A model generated the notes under the pieces. The model was not told the origin of the DNA. It did not search any database and was given only the letters and a program-made list of their open reading frames with translations. The position numbers were made by a program, and so were the translations under genes. Of a stretch of DNA of 64,000 nucleotides, positions 25,001 through 34,105 are shown in pieces. The stretch's first letter is position 1. Each line of letters begins with the position of its first letter. This DNA comes from Agromyces agglutinans (GTDB taxonomy: Bacteria > Actinomycetota > Actinomycetes > Actinomycetales > Microbacteriaceae), in the NCBI RefSeq assembly GCF_009647605.1, contig NZ_WJIF01000002.1, positions 558,001-622,000 of the forward strand, given 5' to 3'.

Positions 25001-26314
25001 TCACCCGACCGGCGACTCCGCGCGGAGCGCGGCCGCGGCGATCTGGGCCTCGAGCTCCTCGGCCACGATGTCGTACACGTCGTAGTCGTCGATCGCGCGG
25101 GCCAGCGCGACGGCGCGATCGCGGTAGCCGCGATCGGCGAGGACCCTCGCCACCCCGTTCCCCACCTCGCGCGCCGAAGGCGTGCCGGTGCGCAGGTTCA
25201 CGCCCACTCCCGCCCACTCGGCACGGGCGGAGACCTCGGGCTTGTCCTCGGTGTCGCCGGCCGTGACGAGCGGAACCCCGTGGCTGAGCGCGTACTGCAC
25301 GCCGCCGAAGCCCGCATTCGTGACGAACACGTCGGTCTTCGGGAACAGCAGGTCGTACGGCAGGAACTCCGCGGCCCTGGCGTTGGGCGGCAGCTCGCCG
25401 AGCTCGGCGACCGGGCGGCCGCCCGTCGAGACGATCACCAGCACGTCGCGTCCGTCGAGCGCGTCGAGCGTGGGTCGCACGAGCCGGCCGAAGTCCTTGT
25501 TGTCGATCGTGCCCTGCGTGACGTGCACCACCGGGCGGGCCGAGTCGAGCTCGTCCCACCAGTCGGGCAACGGCGCGGCGAGCGGCGCGGGCGGCAGCAC
25601 GGTGCCGGCGAAGCGGACGTTGCGCGAGAGGTCGCGGCGCGGGTACTCGAATTCGGCGGGCGAGAGCTGGAGGAACCGATCGAACCGCGACGAGAAGTCG
25701 AGCACGAAGGCGTCGAGGCTCGGGCGGCCGAGCGAGTGCAGCACGTCGTCGGCCAACCGCTGCGTGCGACGGAAGAGGACGCGCTGCACGAGGGCGTTGA
25801 GCACGCGGTTGCGCAGTCGCCCGAGCCGGGTCGCGCTCGGCGCGAGCCCGAGGCCGTACGGCGCGACATCCGTGCTCGACTGGCTCAGCGGAACGACGCC
25901 CACTGCGACGATCGGCGGGCGACCGGCCGGGTCGTCGAGCAGCAGCGGGATGGCTCCCGCGAAGGCGGCCTCGACGAGGATCGCGTCGGGTCGCACCTGC
26001 GCGATGGCCTCCTCGACGGCCCGCGTCTGGTCGGGGATCGGCCGGACGAAGATCGTCTGGATGTCGTACTCGAGCTTGGCGATGCCGCGGTGGCGGTCGC
26101 GTTCGGGCAGGTGGTCCTGCATGACGCGGTCGTCGTAGTCGGCGATGCCGCCGAGCGGGCGGTGGGATGCCCCGGCCGCCTCCACCCTGGCGCGGAAGCG
26201 CGATCCGGTGAGCACGGTGACGTCATGGCCGCGGGCGACCAGGTCCCGGGCGATCGCGACGACGGGGGCGACGTGGCCCTCGATCGGGTTGGAGCAGAGC
26301 AGGTAGGTGGACAT
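25001..26314 (-). CDS. GT1-family glycosyltransferase (macrolide/UGT type)
   Basis: The 437-aa protein has the GT-B layout of family GT1. The N-terminal acceptor domain begins YLLCSNPIEGHVAPVVAIA, with HDVTVLTGSRF following. The C-terminal nucleotide-sugar domain has VHVTQGTIDNKDFG and the block FVTNAGFGGVQYALSHGVP with the conserved acidic pair in GDTEDKPEV. It probably glycosylates a small lipophilic molecule, but no biosynthetic cluster surrounds it. The ATG at 26314 matches the family N-terminus; an in-frame GTG at 26332 would add six residues. Confidence 0.88.
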   Translation of the reverse strand: MSTYLLCSNPIEGHVAPVVAIARDLVARGHDVTVLTGSRFRARVEAAGASHRPLGGIADYDDRVMQDHLPERDRHRGIAKLEYDIQTIFVRPIPDQTRAVEEAIAQVRPDAILVEAAFAGAIPLLLDDPAGRPPIVAVGVVPLSQSSTDVAPYGLGLAPSATRLGRLRNRVLNALVQRVLFRRTQRLADDVLHSLGRPSLDAFVLDFSSRFDRFLQLSPAEFEYPRRDLSRNVRFAGTVLPPAPLAAPLPDWWDELDSARPVVHVTQGTIDNKDFGRLVRPTLDALDGRDVLVIVSTGGRPVAELGELPPNARAAEFLPYDLLFPKTDVFVTNAGFGGVQYALSHGVPLVTAGDTEDKPEVSARAEWAGVGVNLRTGTPSAREVGNGVARVLADRGYRDRAVALARAIDDYDVYDIVAEELEAQIAAAALRAESPVG

Positions 26315-26487
26315 GACGAGCGACGGTGGCACGTCCCGGAGGGTGCGACAAGGGATTCGGGGCCCGTTCAGGGCCAGCCCGCGCAGATCTCGGTGCCAGC
26401 CCGGAGATCCCGGGAATGTCCCGGTCAGCTCGGATGTTGTATCGATGTCCGGGCGGAAACGTCTCCCGCCCGCGAAGGGAGGAGCAC

Positions 26488-26904
26488 GTGGGCATCCACT
26501 ACGTCGAGTTCGAGGACGACGCGGGCGTGCTGCGGCGCTACCGCAAGCACCCGAACGGGCGCGGCCTGGTCGCGACGACCGCCAAGGTCGACCCGTCGGC
26601 GTTCGTCGACCCGACCGCCTACGTCGACCCCGGCGCCGAGGTGCACCAGCACGCCAGCATCGGCCCGGGCGGCTGGGTCGATCGCGACGCGATCGTCGCC
26701 GAGCGGGCCTCGGTCGGGGTCAACGCGCACGTCGGCCGTCGCGCCGTCGTGGGCCGCAACGCCGTGCTCGGGCCGTATGTCGAGGTCGGGGAGGACGCAC
26801 GCATCCAGAACGGCGCGCGCGTGCCGCGCGAACAGGTCGTAGAGGCCGGCGCGGAGTACCACGCCAGCGGCGACGACCTGCGCCGGCTCGGCCTCGCGGC
26901 CTGA
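26488..26904 (+). CDS. Left-handed beta-helix (hexapeptide repeat) protein
   Basis: The 138-aa protein starts GIHYVEFEDDAGVLRRYRKHPNG and then runs through about 12 hexapeptide-type turns (for example AKVDPSAFVDPTAYVDPGAEV and VGRRAVVGRNAVLG), the fold of LpxA-like transferases and gamma-carbonic anhydrases. No catalytic His cluster typical of carbonic anhydrase is evident, and at this length it may be a truncated or non-catalytic member. GGGAGG lies 7 nt before the GTG. It is transcribed alone. Confidence 0.8.
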   Translation: MGIHYVEFEDDAGVLRRYRKHPNGRGLVATTAKVDPSAFVDPTAYVDPGAEVHQHASIGPGGWVDRDAIVAERASVGVNAHVGRRAVVGRNAVLGPYVEVGEDARIQNGARVPREQVVEAGAEYHASGDDLRRLGLAA

Positions 26905-26922
26905 GCCGGCGGCCGCCGGGCC

Positions 26923-27969
26923 TCAGCCCAGCTCGGCGGCCAGCAGCTCGAGGGTCTGCACGCGCCCGGGCGTGGCATCCGCCGGTTCGCTCGCATACGA
27001 GCCGCCGATCGGCACCACCATGATCTCGTCGACGCCGGCGCGCTCGGCGAGGCGCCGGATCTCGGCGGCCGCGCCCGGCGCGTCGCCGATGATCCAGCGC
27101 CGCCGCATGCCGGCGATCACCTCTTCGCCGGTCGAGTCGTGCGGGGCCGCGAGCGATTCCTCGATCGTCTCGAGGGCGCGCATGGGCCGGTTGGTGCGCA
27201 GCCGCGCCATCGACCGCAGCTGCGGCAGGGCGCGCTCGGACGCCTCCTCGGCGGTCGGCGCGACCGACGCGTTCACGGGCAGGAGCGTGCGCGGAGCCGG
27301 ATGCGCCTCGCTCGGCTGGTACTCGGTGCGGTACAGCTCGAGCGCTCGCTCGAGCCCGTCGCCGGCGAAGTGGTAGGCGAACACGTAGGGAAGGCCGAGT
27401 TGCGCGGCCAGCTTCGCCGAGTAGTCGCTCGAGCCGAGCAGCCACACGGTCGGCGTCGCGGCCGCGGCGGGCGTCGCGGTGATGGGGTACTCGCGGCCGC
27501 TTGTGAGGCGCAGCGTCGCGCCCTCGGGCGAGAGCAGGCTGAGGATGTCGGCGATGTGGTCGGGGAACCGGTCGACGTCGGCGGTCGGCCCCGAGATGCG
27601 CAGCAGTTGCGAGATGACGGGGTCGCTGCCGGGCGCCCGTCCGATGCCGAGGTCGATGCGGCCCGGCGCGAGCGCCTCGAGGGCGGCGAACTGCTCGGCG
27701 ACGACGAGCGGCGCGTGGTTGGGCAGCATCACGCCGCCCGAGCCGACGCGGATGCGCTCGGTCTTCGCCGCGATCGCCGCGATGAGCACGGGCGGCGTCG
27801 TGGACGCGACGGCGGGCATGTTGTGGTGCTCGGCGAACCAGTAGCGCTCGTAGCCGAGCCGGTCTGCGGCACGCGCGAGCGCCACCGAGGCGGCGACCGC
27901 GTCGGTCGAGGTCTGGCCGGTTCGCACCGGGACGAGGTCGAGCACGGACAGGCGAGGTGAGGCGGTCAT
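26923..27969 (-). CDS. LLM-class flavin-dependent oxidoreductase
   Basis: The 348-aa protein belongs to the luciferase-like monooxygenase superfamily of FMN-dependent enzymes with a TIM-barrel fold. Typical blocks are LGYERYWFAEHHNMPAVAST, RIRVGSGGVMLPNHAPLVVA and LGIGRAPGSD near the N-terminal third. WFAEHHN is typical of the group related to bacterial luciferase alpha chains. The substrate is unknown. It converges on the beta-helix gene with an 18-bp gap. Confidence 0.9.
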   Translation of the reverse strand: MTASPRLSVLDLVPVRTGQTSTDAVAASVALARAADRLGYERYWFAEHHNMPAVASTTPPVLIAAIAAKTERIRVGSGGVMLPNHAPLVVAEQFAALEALAPGRIDLGIGRAPGSDPVISQLLRISGPTADVDRFPDHIADILSLLSPEGATLRLTSGREYPITATPAAAATPTVWLLGSSDYSAKLAAQLGLPYVFAYHFAGDGLERALELYRTEYQPSEAHPAPRTLLPVNASVAPTAEEASERALPQLRSMARLRTNRPMRALETIEESLAAPHDSTGEEVIAGMRRRWIIGDAPGAAAEIRRLAERAGVDEIMVVPIGGSYASEPADATPGRVQTLELLAAELG

Positions 27970-28089
27970 CGTCAAGGCCAACGGATGCCCCGCCCCGCCT
28001 ATTCCGCACGCGAATCGGGGGTTCGCCCCAGTGACGCCGCCGGTCGCGCGGAGTAGCGTGACCAGCCGGAAAACGGATGGGGGGCCATC

Positions 28090-29442
28090 ATGAGCCGACT
28101 CGGCGACGACCTGGCGACACTCGGCGGCGCACGTCGCGAGATGCTCGAACTCGCACCGGGGCAACGGCAGCGATACGTCTCGATGGGCCTCGTGCTCATC
28201 GCGACCGCCGCGGTCTCGGCCGCGGCGGCGTCGTTCGCCCTCGCGATGGCGCTCACGGCGCCCGTGTGGGTGGCCGTCGTCGTCGGCGTGATGTGGGGCC
28301 TCGTCATCCTCGCGATCGACCGGATGCTCGTGGTGGGCATGCCGCGCCAGCCTCGGGCCTCGGCGAACCTCCTGTTCGCGCTGCCGCGCGTCGCGCTCGC
28401 CCTCGTGATCGGCATCGTGGTCGCGACCCCGCTGACCCTGCAGGTCTTCGAGCGCGAGATCGCCGCGGAGACCGAGGTCATGGCGCTCGAGGCGAAGCAG
28501 GCCTTCGAGGAGGAGCTCGCCGCCGACCCGCGGTACGACGACATCGAGGCGCTCACCGCGAGCGTCGCCGCCCAGCGTGCGCTCATCGCCGACGGCGGCC
28601 GCGACGCGCTCGCCGCCGATCCCGACTACGCCGCCGCGCAGCAGGCGACCGCGGCCGCCCAGGCCGCCTACGACGAGGCCAACCGCGTGTGGCTCGCCGA
28701 ACTCGACGGCACCGCGGGCACGGGCATCGTGGGCGACGGGCCGATCACGCAGTCGAAGAAGCTCGACCGGGACGGCAAGCTCGCCGCGCTCGAGGCCGCG
28801 AAGGCGGCAGAGGCCGAGGCGAAGGCGCAGGCCGAGGCGCGCATCGAGGCCGGTGCCGCCGAGTCGGTCGCGCAGGCCGAGGCGCAGCTCGCCGCCGACG
28901 CCGAGCGACTCGACCGGCTCGTCGCGGCGCGCGACCTGGAGACCGCCCGCTTCGAGGCCGCCGCCGACCAGTCCACCGGCATGCTCGCCAGGCTCGAGGC
29001 GCTCTGGCGTATCGGCGAGCGCAACGCGCTGCTCGGGTTCGCGCACATCATGATCGCCCTGCTCTTCGTGTGCATCGAGCTCATGCCGGTGCTGACGAAG
29101 ACCCTGCAGAACCTCATGGTGCCGACCGCGTACGACGACGTCACGCGCATCACCGATGAGACCATCGTCGCGGCCGAGCGCGAGCGCGCGTCCGAACGGC
29201 TTCGCGCCCTGCGCGACGAATCGGCGCCGGCGGCCGACGTCGCACGGTACCGGGCGGAGCTGCGTCGCGAGTCGGGCCGCCGTGTCGCCGACGCGTTCGT
29301 GGCGCGCCAGGAGGCGGCCGAACTGGCCGCCGTCGACGAGTGGGCCGATCAGCGCGCGCCGTTCATCGCCGCGCGTGCCGTGCGCGAGTGGGAGCGCGAC
29401 GCCGACGGCGCGCCCGTCGACGCGTCGCCGGCCAAGGCCTGA
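28090..29442 (+). CDS. DUF4407 membrane protein
   Basis: The 450-aa protein has four predicted membrane helices: two near 30-80 (with WGLVILAIDRMLVVG), one near 98-118, and one near 318-338 (FAHIMIALLFVCIELMPVL). These flank a long Ala/Glu-rich coiled coil (about 125-300), the layout of DUF4407 proteins. A second charged helical region ends the protein. The function of the family is unknown. TAGCGT (28054-28059) is a candidate -10 with a short 5' leader before the ATG. Confidence 0.85.
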   Translation: MSRLGDDLATLGGARREMLELAPGQRQRYVSMGLVLIATAAVSAAAASFALAMALTAPVWVAVVVGVMWGLVILAIDRMLVVGMPRQPRASANLLFALPRVALALVIGIVVATPLTLQVFEREIAAETEVMALEAKQAFEEELAADPRYDDIEALTASVAAQRALIADGGRDALAADPDYAAAQQATAAAQAAYDEANRVWLAELDGTAGTGIVGDGPITQSKKLDRDGKLAALEAAKAAEAEAKAQAEARIEAGAAESVAQAEAQLAADAERLDRLVAARDLETARFEAAADQSTGMLARLEALWRIGERNALLGFAHIMIALLFVCIELMPVLTKTLQNLMVPTAYDDVTRITDETIVAAERERASERLRALRDESAPAADVARYRAELRRESGRRVADAFVARQEAAELAAVDEWADQRAPFIAARAVREWERDADGAPVDASPAKA

Positions 29443-29549
29443 CGCGGATGCCCCGGCCCGGCGAAGAGGGAGAACCCTGAGCCGGTCGGCGGGATCGCCC
29501 TGACGCGGCGCCCGCGCGCGGCCGCTCGGATGGGGGTTGCGTCGTGCGA

Positions 29550-29570
29550 GCCGCGGGGAATCCCCGCGGC
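29550..29570. terminator. GC-rich hairpin between the DUF4407 and FAD oxidoreductase genes
   Basis: GCCGCGGGGA and TCCCCGCGGC are perfect complements around one base, giving at least a 9-bp stem with a 3-nt loop. It lies 107 bp after the DUF4407 stop and 53 bp before the next start. It may terminate the upstream transcript or shape the downstream leader. Confidence 0.6.
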
Positions 29571-29623
29571 CGTCGAGCAGCCCGAGTGCGCCGGCCCGCG
29601 ACGAGACCCCGAAAGGAATCCCT

Positions 29624-31084
29624 GTGAACACCCCTGTGCCCATTGCCATCGCCGACGTCCGAGCGCAGCGAACGGATGTCGCGGCGCTCAGCCTGCGCGA
29701 AGCCCTCGCCCAGCTCGCCTTCCGGCTCGACGGCCGGCTGCTGATCCCGGGCGAGCCCGACTTCGACGCGTCCCGCGCGGCGTGGAACCTCGCCGTCGAG
29801 CAGCATCCCGCCGCCGTCGTGATCGCCCGATCGACCGCCGACGTCGTGCGCACGGTCGAGACCGCGCGCGACTACGGCCTCGCGGTCGCCCCGCAGGCGA
29901 CCGGCCACAACGCGGCGCCGCTCGCGGCCGACCACGGGCTCGCCGACGCGATCCTCCTGCGCACGCACGAACTGCGCGAGGTCGAGGTCGACGCAGAAGC
30001 GCGCATCGCGCGCGTCGAACCCGGCGCCCAGTGGGGCGACGTGGTCGCCGCGGTCGCGCCGTACGGTCTCACCGCGCTCGCCGGGTCGTCGCACGACGTC
30101 GGCGTCGTCGGGTACACCCTCGGCGGCGGCGTCTCCTGGCTGGCCCGCTCGCACGGCCTCGCCGCGAACCACGTCGTCGCGATCGAGGTCGTGACCGCCG
30201 ACGGCGCACTGCGCCGCGTCGACGCCGAGCACGAGCCCGAGCTGTTCTGGGCGCTGCGCGGCGGGGGTGGCGACTTCGCGGTGGTGACGGCGCTCGAGTT
30301 CCGGCTGCACGACGTCGCCGACGTCGTCGCGGGCATGCTGCTGTTCCCCGCCGAGCGCGCCGAAGAGGTGCTGCAGGCCTGGCGCGCGTGGACCGAGGAC
30401 GTGCCCGACTCCGTCATGAGCGTGGGCAGGGTGCTGCACCTGCCGCCCCTGCCCGACCTGCCGCCCTTCCTCTCGGGGCGCTCGGTCGTGGTCGTCGAGG
30501 CCGTGATCCAGGAGGCGCCCGAGCGGGCCGACGAACTGCTCGCGCCGCTGCGCGCGCTGGGCGCAGAGCTCGACACCGTGCACCCCCAGCCGACCGCCGA
30601 GCTGCTCGCGCTGCACATGGACCCGCCCGAGCCGTCGCCCGCCTTCGGCGACGGGATGACCCTGCGCGAACTGACGCCCGAGGCCGTGCGCGCCTTCGTC
30701 GGAGCCGTCGGCGCCGACTCGGGAACCGCGCTCATGACGATCGAGTTGCGCCACCTCGGGGGCCGCTTGCGGCCCGAGGCGGCTCGCGACGCCGCGGCAT
30801 CCTTCGACCTGCCCGAACCCGGAGCGACCGCCGGATTCGACGCCGCGTACCTGGTGTTCGCAGGCGGCATGGCGATTCCGGGCACCGGGGACGCGCTCGC
30901 CAGCTCGCTCGGGCGCCTCTTCGCGGTGATCGAGCCCTGGCGCGCCGAGGTCGAGTACCTCAACTTCGCCGAGCACCGCCGCGACCCGGCCCGCCTGTTC
31001 GGCGACCGCCTCGACCGGCTCCGCGCGGTCAAGCGGGCCGTCGACCCGACGGGAGTCATCCGCTCGAACCACCCGGTGCGCTGA
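29624..31084 (+). CDS. FAD-binding oxidoreductase (PCMH/BBE type)
   Basis: The 486-aa protein resembles berberine-bridge-type flavin oxidases. A PCMH-type FAD domain occupies about 50-220, with QATGHNAAPLA, the HDVGVVGYTLGGGVSWLAR loop, and FWALRGGGGDFAVVT. The C-terminal BBE-like tail ends with LNFAEHRRDPARLFGDRLDRL. The usual His for 8-alpha flavin attachment would lie in the GHN region. The GTG start is chosen because AAAGGA lies 7 nt upstream. The substrate is unknown. Confidence 0.88.
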   Translation: MNTPVPIAIADVRAQRTDVAALSLREALAQLAFRLDGRLLIPGEPDFDASRAAWNLAVEQHPAAVVIARSTADVVRTVETARDYGLAVAPQATGHNAAPLAADHGLADAILLRTHELREVEVDAEARIARVEPGAQWGDVVAAVAPYGLTALAGSSHDVGVVGYTLGGGVSWLARSHGLAANHVVAIEVVTADGALRRVDAEHEPELFWALRGGGGDFAVVTALEFRLHDVADVVAGMLLFPAERAEEVLQAWRAWTEDVPDSVMSVGRVLHLPPLPDLPPFLSGRSVVVVEAVIQEAPERADELLAPLRALGAELDTVHPQPTAELLALHMDPPEPSPAFGDGMTLRELTPEAVRAFVGAVGADSGTALMTIELRHLGGRLRPEAARDAAASFDLPEPGATAGFDAAYLVFAGGMAIPGTGDALASSLGRLFAVIEPWRAEVEYLNFAEHRRDPARLFGDRLDRLRAVKRAVDPTGVIRSNHPVR

Positions 31085-31138
31085 TCCGGCTCGGACGATT
31101 CCGCCCGACGCGAACCTGAACGACCGGTGTCATTGGGG

Positions 31139-31185
31139 GGTGTCGCTCGCGCTCCGGCCTTCATAGGCTGGGGGCGAGCGACACC
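31139..31185 (+). promoter_or_regulatory. Promoter flanked by a perfect 12-bp inverted repeat (baeRF11-like gene)
   Basis: GGTGTCGCTCGC (31139-31150) and GCGAGCGACACC (31174-31185) are perfect complements 23 bp apart. The spacer contains TAGGCT (31164-31169), a strong -10 by local standards, so a bound regulator or a hairpin would sit across the transcription start. The downstream ATG (31224) has GGGGGAGG in its leader. Confidence 0.65.
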
Positions 31186-31223
31186 GCTGTCGCGGGTCGC
31201 GAGTATCCCCGGGGGAGGAACGA

Positions 31224-32441
31224 ATGACCGTTCACTACGCGTTGCCCACGACGGCCGACTTCACCGCGTTGGCGGGGCCGCACCACCCCGCGATCACGCT
31301 CTACGCGTCGACCTCGCCGGTCGTGGCCGAGCGCGAACGCGCCGAGGTCGCCGTGAAGAGCGGGTTCGACGAGGCGATCGAGCAGGTCCGCGCCGGCGGC
31401 GCGACCGCTGCGGAGGTCGACGACCTGCGCGGTCGACGCGACGCGATCCTCGCCGACCAGCAGCTGTGGGGCAACCTCGCGCGGTCGATCGCGATCTTCG
31501 TCGCGCCCGGCTTCGAGGAGGTGTTCGTGCTCCCGAACCGGCTCGACGACGCCGTGCACGTCGGCTCGCACTTCACCCTCGGCCAGCTGCTGCGCGCCCC
31601 GAGCCAGGACCAGGAGGCCTTCGCGCTCACCCTGTCGCAGCACGAGTGGACGCTGTGGCACGCGACGCCGACCGACCGCGCGGCGAAGCTCGACGTCGAC
31701 TCGGCCGGGGTCGCGAACCTCGACCAGGCCACCAACCGCGAGCCGGGCGAGGAACGCCCGCGCGGCGCGGCGAGCGGCGTCGGCGCCGGCGGCGGTGCCA
31801 GCCGCCTCACGGGCGACGAGGGCCACAAGAAGCTGCTCGACCTCTACGCGAAGCGCGTCGGCGACGTCGTGCGGCACGCGCTGCACGAGCTCGACCCCGA
31901 CGAGCGCGTGCCGCTGTTCGTGTTCGCCGCCGAGCCGCTGCTGAGCCTCTTCATCGACCGTGCGCGCAATTCGCGGCGCATCGTGCCCGGTGCCGGGGGC
32001 GCGGGCGGCGGAGGCGGCGCCGATCGCCTCAATGCGGCCGATATCGACGAGGCGCTCCGCCAGCAGCTCGCGACGCTGAACATCCGCGAGGCCGCCACGC
32101 GGCTGCACGAGCTGGCCGAGGGCAGTGCCGGCCGCGTCGAGCACGACCTCTCGGCGATCGCGCGGCAGGCGGCCGACGGTGCGGTCGAGACCCTGTGGTT
32201 CGACTTCACGACCTCGGTGAACGGCGTGCTCGACCGCGAGTCCGGTGCGATCAGCTTCGCGAGCGGCAACGGGTCGGGCGACGCGCTCGCCGACGGCAGC
32301 CACGCCGGCGACCTGCTGCCGCAGCTCGCGCTGCTGGTGCTCGCGAAAGGCGGCAAGGTCGTCACGGTGCGCGGCGAAGACCTCGACGCGCGCGTGTGGC
32401 AGGGCCCGGCGATCGCCGAGCTGCGGTTCGCGCTGGCCTGA
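31224..32441 (+). CDS. Release-factor-like protein of the baeRF family (baeRF11-like)
   Basis: The 405-aa protein resembles the bacterial archaeo-eukaryotic release-factor-like families, which share the RNase-H/eRF1 domain 2-3 fold and are proposed to act on ribosomes or in stress. Blocks seen are HHPAITLYASTSP, FVAPGFEEVFVLPNRLDD near 95, LYAKRVGDVVRHAL near 215, FVFAAEPLLSLFIDRARNSR, and a C-terminal LLPQLALLVLAKGGKVVTV. A Gly-rich linker sits near 180-195. A catalytic GGQ motif is not visible. Assignment to subfamily 11 is from memory. Confidence 0.78.
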   Translation: MTVHYALPTTADFTALAGPHHPAITLYASTSPVVAERERAEVAVKSGFDEAIEQVRAGGATAAEVDDLRGRRDAILADQQLWGNLARSIAIFVAPGFEEVFVLPNRLDDAVHVGSHFTLGQLLRAPSQDQEAFALTLSQHEWTLWHATPTDRAAKLDVDSAGVANLDQATNREPGEERPRGAASGVGAGGGASRLTGDEGHKKLLDLYAKRVGDVVRHALHELDPDERVPLFVFAAEPLLSLFIDRARNSRRIVPGAGGAGGGGGADRLNAADIDEALRQQLATLNIREAATRLHELAEGSAGRVEHDLSAIARQAADGAVETLWFDFTTSVNGVLDRESGAISFASGNGSGDALADGSHAGDLLPQLALLVLAKGGKVVTVRGEDLDARVWQGPAIAELRFALA

Positions 32442-32473
32442 GGGTGCCGGCGCGACCGGCGCGGGCGGGCCGG

Positions 32474-32890
32474 TCAGCGTGCTCCGACGCGATCGCGTCG
32501 GGCGGAAGCCGTGGCATCCATCGCCGCCCCGGCGGGGGATGCCTCGATCACGTCGAGGCGGATCGGGTTGCGCCATCCGAACCTGATGACGATCTCGGTC
32601 GCCTCGGTGTCCTCGATGATCGCCTCGACGAGCGTGACGGTGCGCACGCGCGCCGTCGCATCGCGCGGCGTGCGCTCGCGCAGCTGGAGCCAGAGGCTCG
32701 AAGGATGCGGCACGACGCCCGGGTTCGCCATCGCGAACTCGAGCTCCCATCCGGCGCTCGGGCACAGTCCCTCGCCCGAGACGCGGATGAGCCGGCTCCC
32801 GCCGGAACGGAAGGCCGTCGCGCGGAAGTCGGCGGCGTCGAAGTCGCAGTGGAGCGCGGGCGTGGCAGAGGCAGTGGTCTGAGCAGGCAT
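32474..32890 (-). CDS. Conserved-looking hypothetical protein (138 aa)
   Basis: No family is recognised. The protein reads as a compact globular domain with beta-strand-like stretches (RLIRVSGEGLCPSAGWELEF, VRTVTLVEAIIEDTEATEIV, RFGWRNPIRLDVIE) and two Cys (near 14 and 42). It converges on the baeRF-like gene with a 32-bp gap. AACCTA on the plus strand (TAGGTT on the minus, 32898-32903) lies 7 nt before the ATG, indicating a leaderless promoter and supporting the start. Confidence 0.75.
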   Translation of the reverse strand: MPAQTTASATPALHCDFDAADFRATAFRSGGSRLIRVSGEGLCPSAGWELEFAMANPGVVPHPSSLWLQLRERTPRDATARVRTVTLVEAIIEDTEATEIVIRFGWRNPIRLDVIEASPAGAAMDATASARRDRVGAR

Positions 32891-32897
32891 GACCGCG

Positions 32898-32903
32898 AAC
32901 CTA
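32898..32903 (-). promoter_or_regulatory. -10 box of leaderless promoter for the gene starting at 32890
   Basis: TAGGTT on the minus strand ends 7 nt before the ATG. Confidence 0.6.
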
Positions 32904-32958
32904 CGAGTCGCCGGTGCGACCGGCATCAGTGCTGACGCTGAGATCGGCGGCCCCGTCC

Positions 32959-32964
32959 TAGGCT
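32959..32964 (+). promoter_or_regulatory. -10 box of leaderless promoter for the gene starting at 32972
   Basis: TAGGCT ends 7 nt before the ATG at 32972 and argues for that start over the GTG at 32966. Confidence 0.65.
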
Positions 32965-32971
32965 GGTGCGC

Positions 32972-33970
32972 ATGCGTTTCGGGATGTTCGTACCTCAAGG
33001 CTGGCGGCACGACCTGGTCGGTTTCGACCCGGGTGAGGAGTGGGCGGTGATGCGGTCGATCGCCCAGCGCGCCGATCGCGCCGACTCGCCGTGGGAGTCG
33101 ATCTGGGTCTACGACCACTTCCACACCGTGCCGGTGCCGTCCGACACGGAGTCGACGCACGAGGCGTGGGCGCTCATGGCGGCGTTCGCGGCGTCGACCG
33201 AGCGCGTGCGCCTCGGCCAGATGTGCACGTGCATGGCCTACCGCAACCCGGCCTACCTCGCGAAGGCGGCGACGACGGTCGACCACGTGTCGGGCGGGCG
33301 GCTCGAGATGGGCATCGGCGCCGGATGGTACGAGCACGAGTGGCGGGCCTTCGGCTACGGCTTCCCCGACGCCCCCGAGCGGCTGCGGATGCTCCGCGAG
33401 GGCGTCGAGATCCTGCACCAGGCGTGGGCCACCGGGACGGCCACCTTCCACGGCGAGCACTACGACGTCGACGGTGCGATCTTCCGCCCGCTGCCGATCC
33501 AGGAGGGCGGCATCCCGATGTGGGTCGCCGGCGGCGGCGAGAAGGTGACGCTGCGGATCGCGGCGAAGTACGCGTCGTACACGAACTTCTTCGGCAGCCT
33601 CGACGAGTTCAGCCACAAGTCCGAGGTGCTGCGCGGGCACTGCGAGCGCGTCGACCGCGACTTCGCGTCGATCACGAGGTCGTCGAACTTCAACACGGTC
33701 ATCGGCACGGATGCCGCGGACGTCGAGCGGCGTCTCGCCGCCATCGAGGCGCGCCTGGCCCCGTACCTCGGCCCCGACGCGACGGCGCGCTACATGGCCG
33801 ATCTCCACTCGCCGGCGGTGCTCGTCGGCACGGTCGGCGAGGTGACGGCGAAGCTCGCCGACGCGAAGGAGCGCGGGCTCGGCTACGCGATCTCGTACTT
33901 CCCGGAGGCCGCGTACGACCTGTCGGGCATCGAGCTCTACGAGCGCGAGGTCATCCCGGCCCTCGCCTGA
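32972..33970 (+). CDS. LLM-class oxidoreductase, probably F420-dependent
   Basis: The 332-aa luciferase-like protein shows MRFGMFVPQGW at the start, SIWVYDHFHTVPVP, RVRLGQMCTCMAYRNPAYLA near 80 and GRLEMGIGAGWYEHEW near 110. This pattern is typical of actinobacterial F420-dependent LLM enzymes. The C-terminal part has VGTVGEVTAKLADAKERGLGY. The cofactor assignment is by resemblance only. It is divergent from the hypothetical gene at 32474, and the two appear to have leaderless promoters back to back. Confidence 0.88.
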   Translation: MRFGMFVPQGWRHDLVGFDPGEEWAVMRSIAQRADRADSPWESIWVYDHFHTVPVPSDTESTHEAWALMAAFAASTERVRLGQMCTCMAYRNPAYLAKAATTVDHVSGGRLEMGIGAGWYEHEWRAFGYGFPDAPERLRMLREGVEILHQAWATGTATFHGEHYDVDGAIFRPLPIQEGGIPMWVAGGGEKVTLRIAAKYASYTNFFGSLDEFSHKSEVLRGHCERVDRDFASITRSSNFNTVIGTDAADVERRLAAIEARLAPYLGPDATARYMADLHSPAVLVGTVGEVTAKLADAKERGLGYAISYFPEAAYDLSGIELYEREVIPALA

Positions 33971-34105
33971 GCGGGCCCGCGTCCGCCCTGCGGGCGGGGG
34001 TTCGCGCGCCTCGAGAACGCCCGATCGCGGGACCGGCGTCATGAGGCGGGGCCCGAGGCGTCCCTTCAGCGAACGCCCGAACGGGCGACGCAGGAGGGAG
34101 TGCTC

